DNA of 11,053 nt from DATHGT01 sp035317605 (GCA_035317605.1 DATHGT010000252.1:1-11053), one strand, 5' to 3'; shown: positions 1-8,649, counted from the stretch's first letter. Notes: generated from the letters alone by a model not told the origin. Numbers and translations are program-made.

Positions 1-1107
1 GATCGCGTGCGGGACGCCGACGACCTCGTCGGTCAGGCGCAGGCCCTGAGCGAGCGCCAGGAACGTCAGGTACGTCGGCGCATTGTCGAGGAACGACGAG
101 AGCGCGCCGGAGGCCCAGAAGAACTGCCAGGTCTGGCGGACTCCGAGGTCGCCTCCGCGCAGCCGCAGCAGCTCGAGGGCGGGGATCATGGTCAGGAAGA
201 TGCCGAAGAACAGCACCGCGACCTCGACCATCGGCGACCAGGTGAACTCGTTGGCACGCCGGATCGCGCGCGGCGTCCGCCAGAACGAGAGTGCGGCGAG
301 CGCGACGATGGCCACTTCGCGCAGCGGGGCGGAGAGGAACGCGACCGCGAGGACGACGCCGGCCAGCCCGACGATGTTGAGTCGCCCGGACAGGCGCAGT
401 GGCTCGACGGCCCGTCGGTCGCGAGCGAGCGCGGCCAGCGGCTCGCGCGCGTACTGCCGCGTGTCCCAGACGACGTAGAGGACCAGGAGCGCTCCGATCA
501 TGAGCAGCCACTGCGGCCAGAGCCGGAACGTCCACACGAAGGGCACCCCTTGGAGATAGCCCAGGAAGAGCGGGGGATCTCCCAGGGGCGTCAGCATGCC
601 TCCGATGTTCGAGACCAGGAACACGAAGAAGATCACGGTGTGCGTGACGTGTCGGCGCTCGCGGTTGGTCTGGAGCAGCGGCCGGATCAGCAGCATCGAG
701 GCGCCGGTGGTGCCGACGAAGGACGCCAGCACGCTCCCGGTGGCCAGGAACACGGCGTTGGTCAGCGGGGTGGCGACGAGATCGCCGCGAAGCCGGATCC
801 CCCCCGAAATGCCGTAGAGCCCCGCGAGCAGAATGATGAACGAGACATATTCGAGTGCCATGTGAACGAGTGCCGCGGGCTCGCGCCAGAGGTACAGTGC
901 GAGCACGGGCGCCCCCAAGAGGCCGGCCACGATGAACTTGTTGCGATTGGACTCCCACCAGTGCGGGGCACGAAGCGGGCAGATCGCGATGGCCAGCAGC
1001 ATGGCCACGAACGGCACGACGGTGTAGACGCCAGGCGCCTGAACGATGTCGGTAGTTTCGAGCGCCTGCTCCGCCAGCGCAACCAGCATGCGTCCGACGC
1101 CGAGCAC
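1..1107 (-). CDS. Ion-transporter superfamily membrane protein (CitMHS/NhaD-like, putative sodium:proton antiporter), C-terminus off the window
   Basis: Reading the - strand from a GTG at 1107 gives 369 codons without a stop up to the left edge, so the C-terminus is missing. The product is an integral membrane protein with many hydrophobic helices, for example residues about 28-43, 56-73, 84-100, 117-142, 156-174, 196-214, 244-260 and 293-312. Family-type loop motifs are visible: GTTGASMLLIRPLL (132-145), SNIGGMLTPLGDPPLFLG (166-183) and SSFLDNAPTYLTFL (337-350). The two internally similar halves are typical of the ArsB/NhaD/CitMHS ion-transporter superfamily. Proteins of this type are commonly annotated as sodium:proton antiporters or putative citrate transporters; the substrate cannot be told from sequence. 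The GTG start is chosen because GGAGAAGG lies 9 nt upstream. ATG at 1089 and TTG at 1131 are in-frame alternatives, and a TAG at 1134-1132 closes the frame. It diverges from rpsU and is probably unrelated to the + strand operon. Confidence 0.88.
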   Translation of the reverse strand, partial: MLGVGRMLVALAEQALETTDIVQAPGVYTVVPFVAMLLAIAICPLRAPHWWESNRNKFIVAGLLGAPVLALYLWREPAALVHMALEYVSFIILLAGLYGISGGIRLRGDLVATPLTNAVFLATGSVLASFVGTTGASMLLIRPLLQTNRERRHVTHTVIFFVFLVSNIGGMLTPLGDPPLFLGYLQGVPFVWTFRLWPQWLLMIGALLVLYVVWDTRQYAREPLAALARDRRAVEPLRLSGRLNIVGLAGVVLAVAFLSAPLREVAIVALAALSFWRTPRAIRRANEFTWSPMVEVAVLFFGIFLTMIPALELLRLRGGDLGVRQTWQFFWASGALSSFLDNAPTYLTFLALAQGLRLTDEVVGVPHAI

Positions 1108-1116
1108 GTTCGAGCG

Positions 1117-1124
1117 CCTTCTCC
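1117..1124 (-). promoter_or_regulatory. Ribosome-binding site of the antiporter-like gene
   Basis: The - strand reads GGAGAAGG with 9 nt before the GTG at 1107. This favours GTG 1107 over ATG 1089, which has no comparable purine run at the right distance. Confidence 0.5.
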
Positions 1125-1144
1125 GGGTCAACTAGCGAAGGCCA

Positions 1145-1175
1145 TTGCCTGGTGGTATATAGTTGTCGTTTATCC
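1145..1175 (+). promoter_or_regulatory. AT-rich island in the divergent intergenic region, candidate promoter for rpsU
   Basis: This is one of the few AT-rich patches in a very GC-rich window. It contains TATATA (1156-1161) overlapping TATAGT (1158-1163), a plausible -10 element that would put transcription start near 1170 and give rpsU a leader of about 40 nt. I see no convincing -35 at 16-18 bp upstream; TTGCCT (1145-1150) is too close. Because TATATA is palindromic it could equally serve the divergent gene. Assignment rests on position and composition only. Confidence 0.35.
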
Positions 1176-1194
1176 AACGGGCCCCCTGGATCGT

Positions 1195-1206
1195 GGAGGG
1201 AGGGAG
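1195..1206 (+). promoter_or_regulatory. Ribosome-binding site that sets the rpsU start
   Basis: GGAGGGAGGGAG ends 4 nt before the GTG at 1211. It offers overlapping Shine-Dalgarno matches and fixes the start at GTG 1211 rather than the upstream in-frame TTG at 1163, which would add 16 residues absent from S21 proteins. Confidence 0.8.
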
Positions 1207-1210
1207 CAGA

Positions 1211-1405
1211 GTGACCAAAGTCATCGTCGAGCCCGACGAATCCTTCGAGAGCGCGCTCAAGCGCTTCAAGAAGCAGTGTGAGAAGGCCGGGCTCTTGTCC
1301 GAATTCAAGAAGCGTCAGCACTACGAGAAGCCCAGCGTGAAGCGCAAGCGCAAAGCGCTGGCGGCTCGCAAGAAGGCCAAGCGGCGCGAGCGGTTCTCCG
1401 ATTAG
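1211..1405 (+). CDS. rpsU: 30S ribosomal protein S21
   Basis: This 64-residue basic protein is a component of the small ribosomal subunit and in well-studied bacteria assists mRNA engagement at the platform near the 3' end of 16S rRNA. The N-terminus TKVIVEPDESFESALKRFKK followed by QCEKAG matches the S21 family closely. The middle has the usual FKKRQHYEKPS segment and the C-terminal third is a Lys/Arg-rich tail (KRKRKALAARKKAKRR). The length is normal for the family (about 58-71). The GTG start is preferred because translation from it begins exactly at the conserved family N-terminus and a strong Shine-Dalgarno lies just upstream. It is the first gene of a + strand cluster with mutS2, dnaG and rpoD, as in the classic macromolecular-synthesis operon, and 85 nt separate it from mutS2. 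Confidence 0.97.
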   Translation: MTKVIVEPDESFESALKRFKKQCEKAGLLSEFKKRQHYEKPSVKRKRKALAARKKAKRRERFSD

Positions 1406-1428
1406 CACCAGCGCCACTCCGACCCGCG

Positions 1429-1445
1429 CGCCGGCGCTGCCGGCG
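1429..1445 (+). other. Small GC hairpin between rpsU and mutS2
   Basis: CGCCGGC and GCCGGCG form a perfect 7-bp stem with a GCT loop, followed by a second imperfect inverted repeat around 1451-1473. There is no U-tract. It sits where E. coli has an attenuator after rpsU, so partial termination or RNA processing is conceivable, but a short GC palindrome in GC-rich DNA can also be chance. Confidence 0.35.
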
Positions 1446-1490
1446 ACGCGAGCGCCTCTCGCCGACGAGGGCGCGGACCATAGGCGACGG

Positions 1491-3851
1491 ATGGAGGCAG
1501 GGCGGATCCGGGGACGGGGCATTGAGTGGGACGCGGTTCGAGGGCTCCTCAGCGATGAGGCCCGGACGGCGATGGGTCGGGAGTGGGCGCGCACGGCCGA
1601 GCCTCTGGTCGAGCCCTCCGCGATCGAATCCGCAGTCGAGATGACGGCCGAGGCGCGCCTGGCGCTGACGGAGAAGGGCGCGCCGCCGCTCAGCAGCATT
1701 CCCGACGCGCGCGGCATCCTCGAATCCTGCCGGGTGCCAGGCAGCGTCCTCGAGGGCTCCGATCTCGTCGTGCTGCTGCCGCTGCTCGACGCCGCGGCCC
1801 GGCTCTCGGCCTACGGCCGAGACCTCGGTCCGGTGGCGCCGCGAATCGTCGCGCTCACCGGGAGCTTGCCTAGGGTCGCGGATCTGGCGGACGCCCTGCG
1901 CCAGGCCCTCGACGAGGAGGGCGCGGTCCGGGACGAGGCGAGCCCGCGGCTACGCCAGTTGCGCCGCGAGCTGCGCGAGCGACGCCGGCGCCTGGTGGCG
2001 GACCTCGAGCGCCTCCTGACGTCCGCCGACGCCGAGCGGATCTTCGCCGAGCGCTTCGTCACCCTCAGACACGGCCGCTACGTCGTGCCCGTGCGCGCCG
2101 AGGCCCGCACGCGCGTGCGCGGGATCGTCCACGATCGCTCGCAGAGCGGCCAGACGCTGTTCGTCGAGCCCGCCGACGCGGTCGACGCCAACAACGACCT
2201 CGTCCAGGCGGTCCGCGATGAAGAAGCGGAGGTCGCGCGCATTCTCGCCGCGCTGACCGACGCCGTACGCGCACGCGGCGACGAGCTGGATCGTCTGGTG
2301 GCGACCGTCGGCGAGCTGGACTGGGTCTTCGCCCGCGGCCACCTCGCCGAGCGCATGGACGCCACGCGGCCCGTGATCGTCCCCGACGGCCCGGTCAGAC
2401 TGCGCGCGGCCCGTCATCCGCTGCTGCTCGCCCAGAGCTGGCGCGCCCCCTCGCGGCCGGTCGTTCCGGTGGACATCGAGATCACTCGCGAGCGCCCCCT
2501 GCTCGTCATCACCGGGCCGAACGCCGGCGGCAAGACCATCGCGCTCAAGACCCTCGCCCTGCACGCGCTGATGGCGCAGGTCGGCTGCCACCTTCCCGCG
2601 GATGACGGCTCGCGGCTCCCGATCTTCGAGCGGCTGCACGCGATCATCGGCGACGACCAGAGCGTGGCCGAGAACCTGTCGACCTTCTCGGCCTTCGTCA
2701 AGCAGGTCCGCGAGATCCTCGACGAGGCCGATCGGCACTCGCTCGTGCTGCTCGACGAGCTGGGCGCGGGCACCGATCCCGACGAGGGCGCGGCGCTCGC
2801 CCAGGCCATCCTCGAGGAGCTGTCGGCGCGCGGCGCGCTCGTCATGGCCACGACCCATCTCGAGCCCCTCAAGGCGTTCGCCAGCACCCACCCGCGGGCG
2901 CGCAACGCGTCGGTCGAGTTCGACACCGCGACGCTGGCCCCGACGTTTCGCGTGGTCTACGACCGGCCCGGACAGAGCTACGCGTTGACCATCGCGGCGC
3001 GGCTCGGACTGCCACCCGATCTCATCGAGCGCGCTCAGGATCATCGCTCGGCCGAGGCCGCGCGCCTGTCCGAGCTGCTCCGGCACCTCGACGAGCAGAC
3101 GCGGACCGAGGCGGAACGGAGCCGTGGGATCGAGCGGCGAGAGCAGGAGGCGGTGGCGCGGCTGGCGCGCGCGCAGGAGCAGGAGAGCCAGGCCGAGGCG
3201 CGCGCGTCTCAGACGCTGGGTCGCGCCAAGCAGGAAGCCGCGCAGCTTCTCGCCGAGGTCCGCCGCGTGGTCGCCGCGGAATGGGAGCGACTCAAGAAGA
3301 GCGACCGCTCGAAACGATCGCTGGAGGAAGGCCGTCGCCGTCTCAACGAAGCCTCCGCCCGCATCGCGCCGCCGCCGACCGGAGCCCCCTCGCCGTCAGA
3401 TCTCGCCGCCCTCGTTCCCGGCGCCACCGTCGTGGCCGAGCATCTGGGCGTACGCGGCCGGATCGCGGCCCTCGTCGGCAACACCGCGACCGTCCGGGCG
3501 GGCGCGGTCACGCTTCGGATTCCGCTGGCCGCGCTGCGGCCGATCGCGCCGTCGCCCGAGCCGCGGCCGGCGGTGTCGATCCGGGTACCCGAGAAAGCCG
3601 GCGTCGGTCCCGAGCTGCATCTACTCGGGCGGACCACCGACGAAGCACGGGACATGGTCGAGCAGTATCTCGACGACGCGTTCATGGCCGGGCTTCCCAC
3701 GGTGCGCCTCGTGCACGGCAAGGGCACGGGCGCGCTCCGCAAGACGGTGCGAACGTTGCTCGCCGACCATCCGCTGGTCGCGTCGTTCCGGGACGGCGAG
3801 CCCTCTGAAGGCGGCGGCGGCGCCACCGTCGCCGCGTTGAAGGTCAGCTAG
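1491..3851 (+). CDS. mutS2: Endonuclease MutS2 (MutS-family ATPase with C-terminal Smr domain)
   Basis: A 786-residue MutS2, the usual length. MutS2 lacks the mismatch-reading domain of MutS; in known bacteria it suppresses homologous recombination and, in Bacillus, binds collided ribosomes. Visible parts in order: N-terminal lever/clamp helices with the family segment RYVVPVRAEAR...GIVHDRSQSGQTLFVEP (about 197-228); Walker A GPNAGGKT (342-349); the MutS signature IGDDQSVAENLSTFS (386-400); Walker B LVLLDELGAGTDP with D422 and E423; the TTH switch (454-456); a long charged coiled coil (about 515-625); a small beta domain (about 643-690); and a C-terminal Smr domain with HGKGTGALR (from 742). 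The usual LDLRG-type Smr motif reads LHLLG (709-713), so nuclease activity is uncertain. ATG 1491 is the only suitable nearby start, though its ribosome-binding site is weak. The stop overlaps the dnaG start by one base (TAGTG), suggesting translational coupling. Confidence 0.97.
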   Translation: MEAGRIRGRGIEWDAVRGLLSDEARTAMGREWARTAEPLVEPSAIESAVEMTAEARLALTEKGAPPLSSIPDARGILESCRVPGSVLEGSDLVVLLPLLDAAARLSAYGRDLGPVAPRIVALTGSLPRVADLADALRQALDEEGAVRDEASPRLRQLRRELRERRRRLVADLERLLTSADAERIFAERFVTLRHGRYVVPVRAEARTRVRGIVHDRSQSGQTLFVEPADAVDANNDLVQAVRDEEAEVARILAALTDAVRARGDELDRLVATVGELDWVFARGHLAERMDATRPVIVPDGPVRLRAARHPLLLAQSWRAPSRPVVPVDIEITRERPLLVITGPNAGGKTIALKTLALHALMAQVGCHLPADDGSRLPIFERLHAIIGDDQSVAENLSTFSAFVKQVREILDEADRHSLVLLDELGAGTDPDEGAALAQAILEELSARGALVMATTHLEPLKAFASTHPRARNASVEFDTATLAPTFRVVYDRPGQSYALTIAARLGLPPDLIERAQDHRSAEAARLSELLRHLDEQTRTEAERSRGIERREQEAVARLARAQEQESQAEARASQTLGRAKQEAAQLLAEVRRVVAAEWERLKKSDRSKRSLEEGRRRLNEASARIAPPPTGAPSPSDLAALVPGATVVAEHLGVRGRIAALVGNTATVRAGAVTLRIPLAALRPIAPSPEPRPAVSIRVPEKAGVGPELHLLGRTTDEARDMVEQYLDDAFMAGLPTVRLVHGKGTGALRKTVRTLLADHPLVASFRDGEPSEGGGGATVAALKVS

Positions 3852-5728
3852 TGGCCAGTTATTCGCCGGCGCTGCTGGACGAGATCCGCGGCGCGGTCGA
3901 CATCGTCGATCTCGTCGGGCGCTTCGTGAGCCTCAAGAAGGCCGGCGTCAACTGGAAGGGCCTGTGCCCGTTCCACGGCGAGAAGACGCCGTCGTTCATG
4001 GTGAATCCGCGCAAGGGGATCTTCCACTGCTTCGGCTGCGGCGTGGGCGGCGACGCGTTCGGCTTCCTCATGCGGCAGGACAAGCTTGCCTTTCCGGAGG
4101 CGGTGCGCGCGCTCGCCAAGACGGCGGGCATCGCGCTGCCCGAGGACAGCGCGCCGCGCGCCGGCGACTCCGGCCGCGAGGAGCTGCTGCGCGCGATGGA
4201 CCTGGCGGCCCGCTTCTACGCCGACGCGCTGTGGGGCGCCGGCGGCGCGCGGGGCCGCGAGTACCTCGACCGCCGTGGCGTCGATCCCGACGTGGCGCGG
4301 CGCTTCGGTCTCGGGTACGCGCCGGACGGCTGGGACGGGCTGCTGGCGTTCATGCGGAGCGAGCGGATTGCCGCCGAGACCCTCGAGAAGGCGGGACTCG
4401 TGCTCGCGCGGCAGGGCGGCAGCGGCTTCTACGACCGGTTCCGGGGACGGCTGATCTTCGCGATCCGCGATCTCCAGGGGCGGGTCGTCGCCTTCGGCGG
4501 GCGCGCCTTCGGCGACGAGCAGCCGAAGTATCTGAACTCGCCCGAGACCCCGCTCTACAGTAAGGGCCAGCTTCTCTACGCGGCCGATCAGGCGCGCCCG
4601 GCGATCCAGGAAAAGAATCGGGCGCTGCTGGTCGAGGGCTACGTCGACTGCCTGATGGCGCACCAGTTCGGCTTCACCGAGACCGTGGCGGCGCTCGGCA
4701 CCGCGTTCACGGGCGCTCAGCTCGGCCTGCTCCGGCGGTACTGCGAGGAAGTCGTCACGTTCTTCGACGCCGACGCCGCCGGACAGAAGGCGGCCGAGCG
4801 GGCCGAGGAGTTGCTCGAGTCGACCGCGTATGGCGGCGGCTGGGACGTCAACCGTTCGGGCGCGTTCGTCGCCTCCGGCGCGCTTCGCATGAAGGTCGCG
4901 CTGCTGCCGACCGGTCACGATCCCGACACGTTCCTGCGCGCCGAGGGCGCCGACGCCTTCACCGAGCGCATCCGCGCCGCTCGCGGCCTGCTCTCGTACG
5001 CGCTCGACCGCGTGCTCGCCGACGAGCCGGGACCGATGATGCCCGGTCGCGGTCCCGCCAACGCCTTCGCCCGCGCGGCCCTGATGCTCGCCAAGGTGCC
5101 CGACGCTCAGGAAGCGGCCTCGCTCTCCCACGAGGCGGGCCGCAAGCTCGGCGTCGACCCCACCCAGCTCTGGACCGAATCGCGTAAGCTCGCCGCCGCG
5201 CTGAGCCGCCCGGTCGCAGGATCCCGTCCCGCCACCGTCTCCAGCGGCCCGCCGAGCGAAGAGCGCGCGCTCGTCGGCCTGCTCCTCGACTCGCCGAGCG
5301 CGCGGCACACGCTGCTGTCGCTCCTCGACGACGGCGACGTCTCCCACGCCCCGCTGCGTGCTATCGTCGCCGCGCTACGCGTGAGGCCGGACGCGACGGC
5401 CGAGGGACTGATGACCGATCTCGACGACGAGTCGGCCCGCGGCGTCCTCGCCGCCCTGCTCGTCGAGGACCGCGACCCCGACGGCGAGAGCGCCGGCGTC
5501 GCGGAGTTTCAGCGGCGCCTGGAGCGTCGCCAGCGGCTGCGCCGGCTGCGCGCGCTCTCTCGCAGCATCGCGGAGGCCCAAGCCACCGGCGGGGCCGACG
5601 CGCCGATGCAAGAAGCGATGTTGAAGCTGCACCACGAGAGCCGGGAGGTTTACGAGCTCTCACGCGCCGTGGCGGAGTCCGACCACACGGCCCCCGGGTC
5701 TCTTACCGGGGGGTCTCACAAGGAGTAG
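3851..5728 (+). CDS. dnaG: DNA primase
   Basis: This 625-residue DnaG synthesises RNA primers at the replication fork and works with the replicative helicase DnaB. The N-terminal CHC2 zinc finger is intact (C39, H42, C60, C63), followed by the RNA polymerase domain. The TOPRIM core shows E262 in VEGYVD and the metal-binding D306/D308 in FFDADAAG, then HDPDTF. The C-terminal part, from about 455, is a helicase-binding-type helical domain. The protein is longer than E. coli DnaG (581), partly because roughly 17 extra residues (about 326-343, rich in Gly and Ser) lie inside the TOPRIM fold between the helix after DADAAG and the strand MKVALLP. The GTG start overlaps the mutS2 stop by one base and has no strong separate ribosome-binding site, consistent with coupled translation. 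The rpoD gene begins 6 nt after its stop. Confidence 0.98.
   Translation: MASYSPALLDEIRGAVDIVDLVGRFVSLKKAGVNWKGLCPFHGEKTPSFMVNPRKGIFHCFGCGVGGDAFGFLMRQDKLAFPEAVRALAKTAGIALPEDSAPRAGDSGREELLRAMDLAARFYADALWGAGGARGREYLDRRGVDPDVARRFGLGYAPDGWDGLLAFMRSERIAAETLEKAGLVLARQGGSGFYDRFRGRLIFAIRDLQGRVVAFGGRAFGDEQPKYLNSPETPLYSKGQLLYAADQARPAIQEKNRALLVEGYVDCLMAHQFGFTETVAALGTAFTGAQLGLLRRYCEEVVTFFDADAAGQKAAERAEELLESTAYGGGWDVNRSGAFVASGALRMKVALLPTGHDPDTFLRAEGADAFTERIRAARGLLSYALDRVLADEPGPMMPGRGPANAFARAALMLAKVPDAQEAASLSHEAGRKLGVDPTQLWTESRKLAAALSRPVAGSRPATVSSGPPSEERALVGLLLDSPSARHTLLSLLDDGDVSHAPLRAIVAALRVRPDATAEGLMTDLDDESARGVLAALLVEDRDPDGESAGVAEFQRRLERRQRLRRLRALSRSIAEAQATGGADAPMQEAMLKLHHESREVYELSRAVAESDHTAPGSLTGGSHKE
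5691..5712 (+). other. Hairpin in the 3' end of dnaG, just before the rpoD ribosome-binding site
   Basis: CCCCCGG (5691-5697) pairs perfectly with CCGGGGG (5706-5712) around an 8-nt loop. The heptamer GGGTCTC also occurs twice, at 5696-5702 and 5711-5717. The stem ends 7 nt before the AAGGAG of rpoD. It could modulate rpoD translation or mark an RNA cleavage site between dnaG and rpoD, as known in E. coli at the same junction. It has no U-tract, so it is not a classical terminator. Confidence 0.5.
5720..5725 (+). promoter_or_regulatory. Ribosome-binding site of rpoD embedded in dnaG
   Basis: AAGGAG forms the last two sense codons of dnaG and lies 9 nt before the rpoD ATG. It confirms ATG 5735 as the start and places rpoD translation in the same transcript as dnaG. 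Confidence 0.8.
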
Positions 5729-5734
5729 AGAGGC

Positions 5735-7597
<1,863 letters not shown>

Positions 7598-7623
7598 TTT
7601 ATGATCGATACTCGAAGTGTTGA

Positions 7624-7695
7624 GGGCCCATAGCTCAATGGCAGAGCAGCCGGCTCATAACCGGTCAGGTCCTGGTTCGACCCCGGGTGGGCCCA
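7624..7695 (+). tRNA. tRNA with CAT anticodon (elongator Met or Ile2)
   Basis: A complete cloverleaf folds by eye. The acceptor GGGCCCA (7624-7630) pairs with TGGGCCC (7688-7694), discriminator A7695. The D stem is GCTC/GAGC (7633-7636, 7644-7647) with a 7-nt loop. The anticodon stem is GCCGG/CCGGT (7649-7653, 7661-7665) with loop CTCATAA, anticodon CAT at 7656-7658. The T stem is CCTGG/CCGGG with loop TTCGACC. The CCA end is not encoded (GAT follows). The first pair is G1-C72, so it is not a typical bacterial initiator tRNA. It may be elongator tRNA-Met or the isoleucine-2 tRNA whose C34 is changed to lysidine by TilS. C4-G69 and C5-G68 match the features used by E. coli TilS and lean towards Ile2, but other lineages differ. 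Confidence 0.96.
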
Positions 7696-7710
7696 GATAT
7701 TTATCGGAGC

Positions 7711-7824
7711 GCGGAGTCGCGTCGACACGTGGGTGGCCTGGCCTCGAGCCGCGTGGCTCCGTTCGCCGCGGAGTCGCGTCGACACGTGGGTGGCTTGGCC
7801 CAGACCCGCGTGGCTCCGTTCGCC
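7711..7824 (+). repeat. Two-copy 57-bp tandem repeat in the tRNA to zinc-ribbon spacer
   Basis: Copy 1 (7711-7767) and copy 2 (7768-7824) are directly adjacent, both 57 bp, and match at 53 positions by eye (differences at unit positions 28, 34, 35 and 38). At the junction GGCTCCG (7755-7761) can pair with CGGAGTC (7769-7775) around TTCGCCG, and CGGAGC just before copy 1 (7705-7710) complements GCTCCG in copy 1 (7756-7761), so a transcript would be highly structured. A shorter similar stretch, GTGGTTCCGTTCCC (7857-7870), resembles the tail of the unit. The heptamer ATTTATC flanks the block at 7699-7705 and 7831-7837. Nothing convincing is encoded here. It may be a dispersed intergenic repeat. 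Confidence 0.85.
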
Positions 7825-7890
7825 GTACCGATTTATCAAATGGCGGTGATGCGGGGGTGGTTCCGTTCCCTGTCCGTGGCGGAGGCGTGA

Positions 7891-8595
7891 GTGTCTGAGG
7901 TGAAGGCGCTCATCCAGCTGCAGGAGCACGACTCGCGGCTGGCGAGGCTGGAGGCGGAGGCGAGCCGGTTGCCGAAGCGGATCGAGGCGATCCATGCCTC
8001 GGTGGCCGAGGCGCGGACGGCCGTCGAAGCCACGAAAGGCAAGGTCGACACCAACCGCAAGAGCCTGCGCGCGAAGGAAAAGGATCTGGAAGTCGTCGCG
8101 GCCAAGCGCAGCAAGGCCGACGCCCACCTGTGGGAAGTCAAGACCAACAAGGAGTACTCCGCCGTCCTCGTCGAGATCGAGGACATCAAGCAGGAGAAGT
8201 CCCGCACCGAGGAAGAGATCCTGAACCTCATGGAGATGCAGGAACGGCTGGCCGCGGAGATCCGCGAGGCGGAGACGCGCCTCAAGACCCGCGAGGAACA
8301 GGGAAGTCAGGACGAGGCCAGCGTCCGGCAGCAGCTCGCTGCCGTCGAGGCCGAGCTGGCCGGCGTGCGTGACGAGCGGGCCACGGTCGCGCGGGAGGTG
8401 CCGCCCGGCATCCTTGCCGACTACGAGCGCATCCTCAAGGCGCGCGGTGGAATCGCGATCGCCCCGGTGACGATGGCCGTGTGCGGCGGATGCCGTGTCA
8501 CCATCCGTCCCCAGGCCCTCCAGGAACTCCGTGGCGCCACGCTCATGCGCTGCGAGAGCTGCGGTCGATATCTCTACTACTCGGAGGGGGCCTAG
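7891..8595 (+). CDS. C4-type zinc-ribbon coiled-coil protein (zf-RING_7/CdsZ-like family)
   Basis: A 234-residue protein with a long charged coiled coil (about 1-175, alternating Glu/Lys/Arg and Leu/Ala) ending in a zinc ribbon with four cysteines: C198, C201, C221 and C224 (VCGGC...MRCESCG). This is the layout of the family containing Helicobacter FlgZ (HP0958) and Chlamydia CdsZ, where a helical hairpin carries a C4 ribbon. Those members act as protein or RNA adaptors in flagellar or type III secretion contexts. Nothing here points to such a context, so the role is unknown. A member adjacent to an RNase H gene is also found in mycobacteria, which fits rnhA next door. The GTG start has GGAGG (7881-7885) 5 nt upstream. 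The first TGA of an overlapping short frame (7888-7890) directly abuts it. The stop codon lies in the loop of a strong hairpin. Confidence 0.93.
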   Translation: MSEVKALIQLQEHDSRLARLEAEASRLPKRIEAIHASVAEARTAVEATKGKVDTNRKSLRAKEKDLEVVAAKRSKADAHLWEVKTNKEYSAVLVEIEDIKQEKSRTEEEILNLMEMQERLAAEIREAETRLKTREEQGSQDEASVRQQLAAVEAELAGVRDERATVAREVPPGILADYERILKARGGIAIAPVTMAVCGGCRVTIRPQALQELRGATLMRCESCGRYLYYSEGA

Positions 8596-8609
8596 ACGGC
8601 CCCCTCCGA
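8581..8609 (+). terminator. 12-bp perfect hairpin spanning the zinc-ribbon gene stop codon (terminator-like, no U-tract)
   Basis: TCGGAGGGGGCC (8581-8592) pairs with GGCCCCCTCCGA (8598-8609) around the 5-nt loop TAGAC, which contains the TAG stop. The stem is almost all G-C. The following bases (CGGTCG) give no U-tract, so it may be a non-canonical terminator, a 3'-end stabiliser or a barrier to readthrough into rnhA 40 nt downstream. Confidence 0.6.
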
Positions 8610-8649
8610 CGGTCGTCGCTCGTCTGCGGCTCGCTCCGACTCACACACC

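Noticed and set aside
1171..1191. Weak inverted repeat ATCCA...TGGAT in the rpsU leader, considered as an S21 autoregulatory element
   Set aside because: The stem is only 5 bp with a 10-nt loop, and I cannot match it to a known ribosomal-protein leader.
7..1281. A 424-codon + strand open frame over the left edge
   Set aside because: It is very rich in Arg, Glu, Asp, Gln and Gly without domain motifs, and lies antisense to a membrane transporter with clear helices and family motifs. It also runs through the rpsU start. It is a GC-rich shadow frame.
1950..3086. A 378-codon - strand frame inside mutS2
   Set aside because: Antisense to conserved MutS2 sequence including Walker A and B, with no recognisable domain.
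3848..5347. A 499-codon - strand frame antisense to dnaG
   Set aside because: The + strand encodes intact DnaG with zinc finger and TOPRIM residues. The antisense product is low-complexity Arg/Glu/Ala/Gly.
7687..7890. A 67-codon + strand frame across the 57-bp repeats
   Set aside because: Its GTG lies inside the tRNA T-arm/acceptor region, and the changes between repeat copies do not show selection for any one frame. Only the short 3' part was kept as a weak leader-ORF observation.
8596..8649. Possible RNase P RNA or other ncRNA between the zinc-ribbon gene and rnhA, because such genes are neighbours in some bacteria
   Set aside because: Only 54 nt are available and most of it is the hairpin arm. 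There is no room for such an RNA.
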